DNA of 64,000 bases, from assembly GCA_038210445.1 (NCBI GenBank), contig JBBQWQ010000005.1, forward strand, positions 62,001-126,000, given 5' to 3'. Below the pieces are notes generated by a model. The model saw nothing but the letters and a program-made list of their open reading frames with translations. It had not been told where the DNA came from and searched no databases. The stretch comes from JABFRG01 sp038210445 (GTDB lineage: Bacteria; Myxococcota_A; Polyangia; Polyangiales; Polyangiaceae). Made by a program: the position numbers and the translations under genes. Of this stretch, positions 1 through 7,741 are shown piece by piece (position 1 is the first letter of the stretch; each line of letters begins with the position of its first letter).

Positions 1-62
1 TGAGCCAAAAAGAGCGCAGGTATTTCGACCTCTTCGGAGGCGATGGGTATACCCGAGACTCC

Positions 63-1778
63 GTGGTTCATCGCCTTTGGCTCCTCGCCGTCGGACTCTG
101 CCTCTTGCTCCTCACCGGGTGCGAGCGCGACGGGTTTCCGCCGCTCATCGAGGTGCACCAGCTGGGCCCGCAGCAGGTGGAAGTGGGCGATCGCGTGGAG
201 ATCACCGGCAACGGCTTTCCGGTCGGCCGCGCCGCCAAGCTCACCTTTCGCGGCACGCTGTACCGCCCCGACGAGGAGCCCATCGCGAACGCCCTCTTGC
301 GGGTAGACGGCACCGCGGTGAGCGCCACCCGCATCGAGCTCATGGTCTCCGACGATCTGCGCGTCCTCTTCTGCGGCCGCAGCGAGCACACCACGTTCGA
401 GGGCGAGCTCGAGGTGGCCTTCGCCACACAAGGCGGCGGCAGCGGCGGCGCACCCGTGTACGGCATTCTTCCCAGCACCTCGTTCGACGTCCGCGTAGCC
501 ACCGGCGATCGCGAGAGCCGGGCCGCCAAAGAGGGCGAAATGATCCTCAAGGCCCACGGCATCGAGCCGGAGCTCGAAGGAACGCGTTTGCGGGTGGCCA
601 ACGTTGCGCCGGGCTCCGCCGCCGATCGGAGCGGCGTGATGCCCGGCGATCGGCTGGTGGCGTTCGACCACGTGCGCGTGGCGTCCTTCGCCGACGTCGC
701 CGTGCTGGGCAATCGCGAGCGCCTGCCCATCGTCGTGCGCCGCGGCGAGACGGCCGCCGAAGAGTCGCTCTGGCTCGACGTCGACGTACACATGCTCCGG
801 CCCTCGCGCAGCGCCGTGGCCTGGTCGCTCCTGGTGGTGCTGCTGTCGGTGACCATGCTGGTGCTCTTCGGGCGCCGCTCCACTTGGTTCTCATCGTGGA
901 TTCGCGTGCTGGCAGCCCGCGCGCCTCGCTCCGCCGCGCGCGGAGGCGCCGGGATTGCCTCGCTGGTGGTGTCGGTGCTGGTGCTGGTGGGCTTCGCCGC
1001 CATTCCCATCACCCGCTACCTCGTGGTGCGCGATCTGGACCTCCCGATCGTGGGCGCCCTCTCGGTGGCCCTCGGCGCCTACGTGATGGTGAGCGAGGAT
1101 GAGCGCGGCAAAGCCTGGCAGCGCGTACCGCGGGCGCTGCTCCTTCTGCTCCCGTCGATGCTGCTGGTGCTCGGCACCGCGTCGCTGGTAGGCAGCCTGC
1201 GCATCGCCGACGCCGTGCGCCTCCAAGGCGTGCTGCCCTGGTCGTGGAACGCCTTCCGCGATCCGGCCTGGCTCCTGCTCGCCGTGCTCTGGTTCGGCAC
1301 CTTCGTGGTGCGCGTTCGCGACGCCTCGTGGGGATTGCCCGAAGCCATGCCGCAGCAGCCCTCCGGCGCCGGCCGCGTCTCTGGCGTAACGGCCTCGGCG
1401 CTGGGCGTGGTGCTCTTCTTCGGCGGCTGGCGGGTGCCGGCGGCGCTCGAGGTCTCGCGCTACGGCGACGCCGCCATGCTCCTCGGGATTGCCCTCTTCG
1501 CCGGCAAGACCGTGCTCGCCTACGGCGCGCTGGCCAAGGCTCGGCAGGCGATCGCGCCGCTTCGCTCCGATCGCGTGGTGCGCTTCGCCCTCACCCTCTC
1601 GCTGCCCCTGGTGCTCTTGGCGCTGGGCCTGGGTGGCCTCGGCTGGTACCTCCGCCCGTCGTCGGTGGTCGAGGCCAGCCTCTCCTACGCCACCTTCGGC
1701 GGCACCCTACTCCTCGCATTGCGTGCATTCTTCACGCTTCGTAGCCCCACCTTTCGCGCCGATATCGCCCTCTCCTAG
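63..1778 (+). CDS. Lipoprotein with IPT/TIG, PDZ and NuoH-like membrane domain
   Basis: Predicted 571-residue envelope protein of unknown role. The GTG start gives a lipoprotein signal peptide ending in an LLTGC lipobox. Residues about 27-130 look like an IPT/TIG fold (GDRVEITGNGFP). Residues about 160-235 look like a PDZ domain (VAPGSAADRSGVMPGDRL). Six or more hydrophobic segments follow from about residue 250. This membrane part resembles complex I subunit NuoH: DLDLPIVGALSV corresponds to the NuoH DLxxGxLYxLAV segment, LPEA and FFGGW occur in order, and the end (AIAPLRSDRVVRFALTLSLP) matches the NuoH C-terminal RATLPRxRYDQLMxxxWKxLLP pattern. The acidic quinone-site motif around LPEA is largely lost, so a scaffold or sensor role is as likely as redox chemistry. 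The frame is open back to base 3, so the true start could lie outside the window, but the lipobox favours base 63. Confidence 0.75.
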   Translation: MVHRLWLLAVGLCLLLLTGCERDGFPPLIEVHQLGPQQVEVGDRVEITGNGFPVGRAAKLTFRGTLYRPDEEPIANALLRVDGTAVSATRIELMVSDDLRVLFCGRSEHTTFEGELEVAFATQGGGSGGAPVYGILPSTSFDVRVATGDRESRAAKEGEMILKAHGIEPELEGTRLRVANVAPGSAADRSGVMPGDRLVAFDHVRVASFADVAVLGNRERLPIVVRRGETAAEESLWLDVDVHMLRPSRSAVAWSLLVVLLSVTMLVLFGRRSTWFSSWIRVLAARAPRSAARGGAGIASLVVSVLVLVGFAAIPITRYLVVRDLDLPIVGALSVALGAYVMVSEDERGKAWQRVPRALLLLLPSMLLVLGTASLVGSLRIADAVRLQGVLPWSWNAFRDPAWLLLAVLWFGTFVVRVRDASWGLPEAMPQQPSGAGRVSGVTASALGVVLFFGGWRVPAALEVSRYGDAAMLLGIALFAGKTVLAYGALAKARQAIAPLRSDRVVRFALTLSLPLVLLALGLGGLGWYLRPSSVVEASLSYATFGGTLLLALRAFFTLRSPTFRADIALS

Positions 1779-1814
1779 CGGGCGCTAGTGAACCGCGGAC
1801 GTGTGGTGTGACTT

Positions 1815-3071
1815 TTACCGGGCGGCCCCGCGCTTTCGCGGACGCGCGAAGCCGAGGGCGCCGAGGCGGGATACCAACGTACGGCGCGAGATGCCCAGGA
1901 GCTTCGCGGCCTGGGTCTGGTTCCCCAGGGAATCGGCCAGCGCGCGCTCGATTCTTGCGCGGTCGCTCGCGTCGGGCTCCCCGTGGCTGTCCGCGGCGGG
2001 AGCGCCATCGAGGAGGAGGTGCTCTGCCTCCACCCGTCGGCCGGGCGCGAGCAGGGCCGCGCGCTCCACGATGTTGCGGAGCTCACGCACGTTGCCGGGG
2101 TAGCGATGCCCGCGGAGGCGGACCGTCGCGCGGGGCGTGAAGGTCTTGCCGGCGGCGATGCGATCCAGGAACGCCTGGGCCAGCGGAAGGATCTCGTCTG
2201 CTCGTTCGCGGAGCGGCGGCACCGTGACGACGTAGCCGGCCAAACGCTGGTAGAAGTCCTCGCGCAGGTCGCCGGAGCGAACCGCCAGAAGGAGATCGCG
2301 GTGAGTGGCCGCCACGAAACGGACGTCGACCCGCTTCGCGCTCACGGCGCCGACCCGCTGCACGCTCTTGTTCTCGAGCACGCGCAGCAGCTTCACCTGG
2401 AGCGAAACCGGAAGCTCTCCCACCTCGTCGAGAAACACGGTGCCGGTGTCGGCGGCCTCCAGCAGCCCTGCGCGCTCGCGGAGGGCGCCGGTGAATGCGC
2501 CCCGCTCGTGGCCGAAGAGCTCGCTCTCGAACAGGCTCGTCGCCAGCGCGGTGGCGTGGATGCTCACGAACGGACGATCCCGTCGTGGGGAGAGCGCATG
2601 GATGCGGCGCGCGAGCACGTCTTTGCCCACGCCGGTCTCTCCCAGCACGAGCACGGGTAGGTCGGCGCGCGCCACGCGGGCGAGGGTGTCGTCGATCTGC
2701 GCGAGCTTGCCGGTGAGCACCAGCGGATCGTTCGGCGCGTGATCGACGTCGCCGGCCCTGCGCACGACCCGCAGGGTCAGCGACCCTATCGCCGCGATCT
2801 TTCCGATCGGAAAGGCAACGCGTTCCTTGGGGCGGAGCCGAACCTGCAGCGCGGTCCCGTTCTTGGAGCCCAGATCCTCCAGGAAAATGCCGGAGGACTC
2901 GCAGTGTACGGCCGCGTGGCGGCGCGAGAGCGAGGGATCGTCGAAGCAGCCTTCGAGGCTCGGATCGCGCCCGACCACCACGCTGCCGAGGTCGGGGAGG
3001 GCGACGGTTCGCACCCGGCCCACGCCGGAGATCTCCAGGACGAGCGCTCCGCTGGTGCGGTCTACTCGCAC
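1815..3071 (-). CDS. FHA-domain sigma-54-dependent activator
   Basis: Predicted transcription activator for sigma-54 RNA polymerase, 418 residues. An N-terminal FHA domain (GRDPSLEG, LSRRHAAVH, LGSKNGT) should bind phosphothreonine. The central AAA+ domain has Walker A GETGVGKD, the sigma-54 contact loop GAFTGA, Walker B FLDEVGE and the LRERADE segment. A Fis-type helix-turn-helix (QTQAAKLLGISRRTL) closes the protein. A longer reading from an ATG at 3143 exists, but the GTG at 3071 is preferred: it has GGAG about 9 bases upstream and overlaps the stop of the receptor kinase gene by 10 bases, which suggests translational coupling. The kinase upstream is therefore the obvious candidate to control it, through phosphorylation recognised by the FHA domain. 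The coupling and domains are seen; the regulatory link is inferred. Confidence 0.93.
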   Translation of the reverse strand: MRVDRTSGALVLEISGVGRVRTVALPDLGSVVVGRDPSLEGCFDDPSLSRRHAAVHCESSGIFLEDLGSKNGTALQVRLRPKERVAFPIGKIAAIGSLTLRVVRRAGDVDHAPNDPLVLTGKLAQIDDTLARVARADLPVLVLGETGVGKDVLARRIHALSPRRDRPFVSIHATALATSLFESELFGHERGAFTGALRERAGLLEAADTGTVFLDEVGELPVSLQVKLLRVLENKSVQRVGAVSAKRVDVRFVAATHRDLLLAVRSGDLREDFYQRLAGYVVTVPPLRERADEILPLAQAFLDRIAAGKTFTPRATVRLRGHRYPGNVRELRNIVERAALLAPGRRVEAEHLLLDGAPAADSHGEPDASDRARIERALADSLGNQTQAAKLLGISRRTLVSRLGALGFARPRKRGAAR

Positions 3072-5581
3072 CGCGGCACTCCGGCAGCGATGGGAATGTC
3101 GACTGCGTCGACCTTTCGCGTCGAAGGGTCGAGCCGCGTGCATTGCACGATGGCATCGACCGGCGAATCGCCCGTTGTTGGGTCGAAATCGAAGCGGCTG
3201 ACCACGCCCTGCAAGTCGACAGTGCCTCCCCCCGCCACCAGGTTGAGGTCCGTGAGCACCGTGGCGGGGCCGACGGTGCGCTCCGTCGCCCCTGGAGCGG
3301 GAAGGATGCTGCCGATCTTCGCAGCGAGCGCGCTTCCGCTGGGCCGTGCGCTTCCCGCCGCTGCGGCCAGATAGGCAAGTAGGTAGACCGTATCGTAGGG
3401 CGCTGGCGACGCCGTGGAAGGAATGAGCGCTTCACCGAAGCCCTCGCGATAGCGCTCGATGAAGCTCGCCATCGCCCGGTGCGCGGTGGGCCAGCTCACC
3501 GAGTAGAATCGCCTTCTCCGCTCCGGACCACGGAGGACGAAGCTCGCGAAGCCCTCCTCCTCCCAGGGCGTGGCCCCAAGATACAGGGGCCGCGTGACCT
3601 CGGGCCCGCGCAGCGAGGCTTCCAGCGGCGCAATGATCGACCGGAATAGCCCATCGCTCAGCCCCACGACGATGTCCGGCGGAGCCGCCCGCAAGGTCGC
3701 CAGGGCGCTCTCGAGCGCAGCGGGCCCCTCGGCGCGCGGGCTCGCGTCGCTTCCGAGGCCGAGCTCTCGCACCTCCACGCCGGAGACGCTTCCGAAGGCG
3801 CGCAGGACGGCGTCGGCGTAGGCCACGCCGGTGGCGTCGCCGTTGCGCAAGATGACCACGCGAAGGAGGGACTTGTGCGCGGGTCGAGCGCGCACCGAAG
3901 GGACGAGCATGTCGCGGGCGATGCGCGCCAGTGGCTCCGCGAACGCGGTCGCGCTGGGGGCGGTTCGGTAGAAGCGGCGCGGCGTACCCGCCGGGAGTTG
4001 CGCGAGCAGCGGGCTGGCGTTGAGCGCCGAAACCACCAAGACGCCCGCCGGCAAGAAGATATCGCGCGACAGCCGCAGCGCTTCGTCGCTCGAGCGAAAC
4101 CCCACCACGCCGCTTACCCTATCTGCCAAAAATCGTGCTCGCGCTTCGGCGTCTGGCCCATGGTCGTCGCACGAGAACAGTGCGAGCGGGCGCCGCTCGC
4201 CTGCAGCGGCGGGAATGCCGCCCGCATACCGGTTGATCTCGCGCACCGCCAGCTCCGCGCCGCGCGCGTTGGAGCGGCCATAGGCTTCGGCATCCGGACC
4301 GGTGAGCGGAAAGAGCGAGCCCAGATAAATAGGGTCGCTCGAGGGAGCACCGTCGGGAATGTGTAAAGTGCACCCGTTCATGAGCGCGCCCACACACGAG
4401 CCGTCACGCCCGCACATTTGCCCTACGCCACAGGCGCGGCACACCCGTGGTGCGAGCGTCGCCGCGGCCGCGCTCGGCGCCGCCGATGGGCTGCCGGAAA
4501 ATCGCCCGATGCCCAACCACAGGTCCGTCAGGCCGAGTACTGCGCCCGTCAGGCCGAGTACTGCGCCCGCCGCGAGCCACGGAGCCCGACGCCGTTTGCC
4601 GGGCGCCGCGTCGACCGCGGGCGCCGGCGGGCCCGAAGCCGCCAGCACATTCGTTTCCTGCTGCTCCCGCAGCTCCTCTCCGAAGAACTCGCGCAAGTGC
4701 GCCGCGAGGTCGCGGGCGCGATCGCTCGCTTCGGCGAGCCCGCCCTCGGCCTGCTCCAGGGCGCGTTGCATTTCTGCCGCGGACGCGAAGCGGCCCGCCG
4801 GAGTGGGAGAGATGGCGCGCGTCACCACGGCGCGAAGCGCCTCGTCTACCTCTGCACCCACGTCCGGAAGGTCTTTTCGCAGGAGCCGCGCGAGGATCTC
4901 GGGCTCGGCCGCCCCACGCCAGAATCGCTGGTGGGTGACGCCCTGATACAGCATCACGCCCACCGCGAAGAGATCGGTGCGCCGGTCTACCGGCTCCTGC
5001 GCCACTTGCTCGGGCGCCATGTAGGTGACCTTGCCCTTGATGGCCCCGGTGGTGGTCTCTGCTTGCGAGTCGCGGATCTTGGCGATTCCGAAGTCGAGCA
5101 CCTTCACCGCACCATCTTGGGCGATGAGGATGTTGTGTGGGGAGACGTCGCGGTGCACCAGGTGGAGCGGCTTGCCCTGCGCGTCGTGCGCGCAATGTGC
5201 GGCCTCGAGACCGAGGAGCACCTGGCGGGCGACCCACAGGAAGAGCGGGCGAGGGAGCGGCGCCACGTCCATGACCGTCTGCAGGGAGAGGCCTGCAGCC
5301 CACTCCATCTCCATCCACGGCACACCCTTGGAATCGAAGCCGCTGCGGAGCACGCGCACCACGTTTGGATGATTCACGCATGCCGTGACCCGCGCCTCGG
5401 CCACGAACATGCGACGGATGCCGACATTGCGCGCGAGCTCTGGGCGAAGTCGCTTTACCGCGACACGCTCGCCGTCGACGCGGCGGCGGGCCATGTGCAC
5501 GATGGCCACGCCGCCACGCCCCAGCTCTCGGAGAAGCTCGTGCGGGCTGTCGTCGGCATCCATTCCCGGGTCACCATACAC
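3062..5581 (-). CDS. Receptor Ser/Thr kinase with LivJ-type ligand-binding ectodomain
   Basis: Predicted one-pass membrane kinase, 839 residues. The cytoplasmic N-terminal kinase domain (about residues 16-280) has Gly-rich loop GRGGVAIV, Lys43, HRDVSPHN at 143-150, DFG at 163-165 and APE at 189-191, so it should be active. A membrane segment lies at about 333-358. A short Cys cluster (about 381-404) leads into a region of about 410 residues resembling type I periplasmic binding proteins of the branched-chain amino acid (LivJ) class (YLGSLFPLTGPDAEAYG, AVREINRYAGG, ALFSCDD). This architecture implies that a small extracytoplasmic ligand controls phosphorylation inside the cell. The gene end overlaps the FHA-sigma-54 activator. 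Met7 is an alternative start. A 21-bp tandem duplication falls in the membrane segment. Confidence 0.92.
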   Translation of the reverse strand: MYGDPGMDADDSPHELLRELGRGGVAIVHMARRRVDGERVAVKRLRPELARNVGIRRMFVAEARVTACVNHPNVVRVLRSGFDSKGVPWMEMEWAAGLSLQTVMDVAPLPRPLFLWVARQVLLGLEAAHCAHDAQGKPLHLVHRDVSPHNILIAQDGAVKVLDFGIAKIRDSQAETTTGAIKGKVTYMAPEQVAQEPVDRRTDLFAVGVMLYQGVTHQRFWRGAAEPEILARLLRKDLPDVGAEVDEALRAVVTRAISPTPAGRFASAAEMQRALEQAEGGLAEASDRARDLAAHLREFFGEELREQQETNVLAASGPPAPAVDAAPGKRRRAPWLAAGAVLGLTGAVLGLTDLWLGIGRFSGSPSAAPSAAAATLAPRVCRACGVGQMCGRDGSCVGALMNGCTLHIPDGAPSSDPIYLGSLFPLTGPDAEAYGRSNARGAELAVREINRYAGGIPAAAGERRPLALFSCDDHGPDAEARARFLADRVSGVVGFRSSDEALRLSRDIFLPAGVLVVSALNASPLLAQLPAGTPRRFYRTAPSATAFAEPLARIARDMLVPSVRARPAHKSLLRVVILRNGDATGVAYADAVLRAFGSVSGVEVRELGLGSDASPRAEGPAALESALATLRAAPPDIVVGLSDGLFRSIIAPLEASLRGPEVTRPLYLGATPWEEEGFASFVLRGPERRRRFYSVSWPTAHRAMASFIERYREGFGEALIPSTASPAPYDTVYLLAYLAAAAGSARPSGSALAAKIGSILPAPGATERTVGPATVLTDLNLVAGGGTVDLQGVVSRFDFDPTTGDSPVDAIVQCTRLDPSTRKVDAVDIPIAAGVPRCE
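4527..4568. repeat. 21-bp tandem duplication in kinase membrane segment
   Basis: Two adjacent identical 21-bp units (4527-4547 and 4548-4568) encode a duplicated seven-residue unit, giving AVLGLT twice in the single transmembrane segment of the receptor kinase. The duplication keeps the reading frame and lengthens the hydrophobic helix by about two turns. It looks recent because the copies are identical. Confidence 0.9.
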
Positions 5582-5614
5582 CGCAGCGTACGCGCGCGCT
5601 CGACAAGGCGGGGC

Positions 5615-6244
5615 TCAGGGGCGCGGAATCGGCAGGCCCCAGTAGTCGGTGTCGCTGATGCCCACCGGCGGCAGGCTCGCGTTGGGCGCCTGAAGGCAAA
5701 CGCAGCGAGGGTCGTAGAGCACCACCAGCGATTGGCCACTCTGGACGCTGCCGAAGCCCGGAACAAAGTTGTTCTTCACGTCGCAAGAACCGACGATCCG
5801 CGCGTTCACCGGCGCGACGTCTCGGTAGTTGCGAACCACATCGAGCGCCGCAGCAGACGTGCGGGGAATCACCGCCATGAACCACAGCGCGGAGTGGACG
5901 CGATTGGGAGCCGCGCGTAGGTCTACGCGAACGATCGCGCGGTACGGTGCGGGGAGGCCGAAAGACCCCGACCAGGTGGCGCCGGTCACGCCGAGCTTGT
6001 ACTCGAATGTGTCGAAGACCGCGCCGCCGCCCCGGTAGAGGGTGCGCGCCGACGTGGGGAGCTTCCATTCGGGGGCGCATGGGTTGAACGCGCCCAGCGG
6101 CTCTTGCACGGTTTCGACAGGCACGTCGAGGTCCGGCGGCGGACCTGCGGGCTCGTCGAGCGCCGACCCGACGCCGGCGCTGCAGGCAGCGAGGCTCGAG
6201 CACGTGAGAAGGAGGGCGAGAGAAGCCGCGCGGGGAATGAACAT
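5615..6244 (-). CDS. Hypothetical lipoprotein
   Basis: Unrecognised 209-residue protein. The start at 6244 is chosen because it gives a clean lipoprotein signal peptide (MFIPRAASLALLLTC, then SLAAC as lipobox); the longer frame upstream of it is Arg-rich and unlike coding sequence. The mature part has several Cys residues (NPCAPEW, GSCDVKN, DPRCVCL) that could form disulfides after export, and no domain I recognise. It lies on the same strand between an FHA-sigma-54 activator and the LivJ-type receptor kinase, 33 bases upstream of the kinase start, so it may be co-transcribed with that signalling pair. Any role in ligand capture is a guess from position alone. Confidence 0.7.
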   Translation of the reverse strand: MFIPRAASLALLLTCSSLAACSAGVGSALDEPAGPPPDLDVPVETVQEPLGAFNPCAPEWKLPTSARTLYRGGGAVFDTFEYKLGVTGATWSGSFGLPAPYRAIVRVDLRAAPNRVHSALWFMAVIPRTSAAALDVVRNYRDVAPVNARIVGSCDVKNNFVPGFGSVQSGQSLVVLYDPRCVCLQAPNASLPPVGISDTDYWGLPIPRP

Positions 6245-6312
6245 GCCCCGACGGTACCGCGCGGGGCGTTTGGAACAAGTCTTCAAACGGGTGACATCGT
6301 GGTTGGCATTCA

Positions 6313-7644
6313 TCATCGCTCTTTCTCTCGGAGGGTTTGAAGCCGCGTCACCAGCGTTCGTCGGGAGATGCCCAGACGCCGGGCGGCGGCGGTTTGATTG
6401 CCAGCGGTGGCCAGAAGCGCCGCGCGAAGGTCGGCCTCCCATGGCGCATGGCCGGTGGGCACCAAGGTTGGATTGGCGGGGGCGGCGAGCCCGAGATCTT
6501 CCGGCTCGACGGTATCGGTGCGGGCTACCGCAGAAGCCCGGGCGATGGACATCTGCAGCTCACGAACGTTGCCCGGAAAGGGGTGCCCGAGGAGCGCCGT
6601 CTCCGCCCGCGCGCTGAGCTGCAAGGGCCGGTCGGCGCACGAGAGCATCTCGCGGGCCAGTTCCAAGAGCTCGTCTGGGCGTTCGCGCAGCGGTGGCACG
6701 TAGATGGTGAGGCATGCAAGTCGGTAGTAGAGGTCTTCTCGGAAGCGGCCGCTCCGAACTTCGGCTTCGAGATCGCGATGCGTGGCGGAGACGAATCGGA
6801 GGTCGAGCGCTCGGCTGGTGGTCGACCCCACACGCGTCACCGCGCGGGTCTCGAGGAATCGCAGGAGCTTTACCTGGAGCTCCGGGGGAACGTCGCCAAT
6901 CTCGTCCAGGAACAGGGTTCCGCCGTGGGCCGTCTCGGCGATACCCTTCTTGTCGGTGGCGGCGCCAGTGAACGCGCCGCGCTCGTGCCCGAAGAGCTCG
7001 CTCTCGAAGAGCGCCGGTGAGAGCGAGGCGCAGTGGACGACGACGAAGGGACCGGCGGCGCGCGCCGAAGTGCGATGGATCAGCTCCGCGACCACCTCCT
7101 TGCCCACGCCCGTCTCGCCGGAGACGATGACCGGCACATTGCCCGGCGCGATCTGCCGCAGGAGCTCGTAGATGCGGGCGAGCGCGCCGCCGATGGCGGC
7201 CATGCGGCCGTCTAGGCGTTGGAATCGAAGCATGGGGGGAGTCGGAGGTGTCATCGCGGGAGGGTCGGAGGCGTCGTCGACGGGTAGATGTCCGCGGCGT
7301 TGCACCATCAAGGAGATACGGCCGAGGTCGAAGGTCGCGCCCAGCTGTAGCTCGGCTGCCTCGCCTTGCTGCAACCCGAGCCCCTCCACCCGCGTCTCCG
7401 CGCCGGAGTCGTTGCGCAGGAGCGGTGTGTCGTCGAGGTCGAGCGTTGCATGAGAGGCGGCAACCGAGTGGTCGCCCAGGAATACGTCGGATTCGGGTGC
7501 GCTCCCGATGCGGAGCTTGCCCTTCTTGGGCAACACCCAGTGCTCGAGGCCAGACGGCAGGAGCGCCACGAGAATGCGGCTTGCCGGCGGTACCCCGGCG
7601 GCCAGTCGCGAGTAGGTACGCGTCTCTTCCATGCGGCGGCGCAT
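6313..7644 (-). CDS. Second FHA-domain sigma-54-dependent activator
   Basis: Predicted sigma-54 activator of 443 residues, paralogous in layout to the activator at 1815. The N-terminal FHA-like domain (LRIGSAPESDVFLGD, then VAASHATL) is followed by an AAA+ domain with Walker A GETGVGKE, intact GAFTGA, Walker B FLDEIGD and LRERPDE, and a C-terminal Fis-type helix-turn-helix (QTAAARRLGISRRTL). The FHA loop is less canonical than in the other activator (no LGSKNGT-like motif; DSGAETRV instead), so phosphopeptide binding is less certain. ATG codons at 7644 and 7632 are both possible starts; neither has a good ribosome binding site. The gene precedes a small lipoprotein and the receptor kinase on the same strand. 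Confidence 0.92.
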   Translation of the reverse strand: MRRRMEETRTYSRLAAGVPPASRILVALLPSGLEHWVLPKKGKLRIGSAPESDVFLGDHSVAASHATLDLDDTPLLRNDSGAETRVEGLGLQQGEAAELQLGATFDLGRISLMVQRRGHLPVDDASDPPAMTPPTPPMLRFQRLDGRMAAIGGALARIYELLRQIAPGNVPVIVSGETGVGKEVVAELIHRTSARAAGPFVVVHCASLSPALFESELFGHERGAFTGAATDKKGIAETAHGGTLFLDEIGDVPPELQVKLLRFLETRAVTRVGSTTSRALDLRFVSATHRDLEAEVRSGRFREDLYYRLACLTIYVPPLRERPDELLELAREMLSCADRPLQLSARAETALLGHPFPGNVRELQMSIARASAVARTDTVEPEDLGLAAPANPTLVPTGHAPWEADLRAALLATAGNQTAAARRLGISRRTLVTRLQTLREKER

Positions 7645-7741
7645 GGTGGCACGCCGCGTCCGAGACGTCGATACCTGGTGGTCCCGCGCGGAGCGGCACC
7701 CGCACGGTTCGGTGCGGGTGCCAGCTGTCGCGGAGGTTGGC

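Noticed and set aside
2799..2814. Perfect 16-bp palindrome CTTTCCGATCGGAAAG
   Set aside because: It lies inside the FHA activator coding sequence, has no companion site and fits the codons; no reason to call it an operator.
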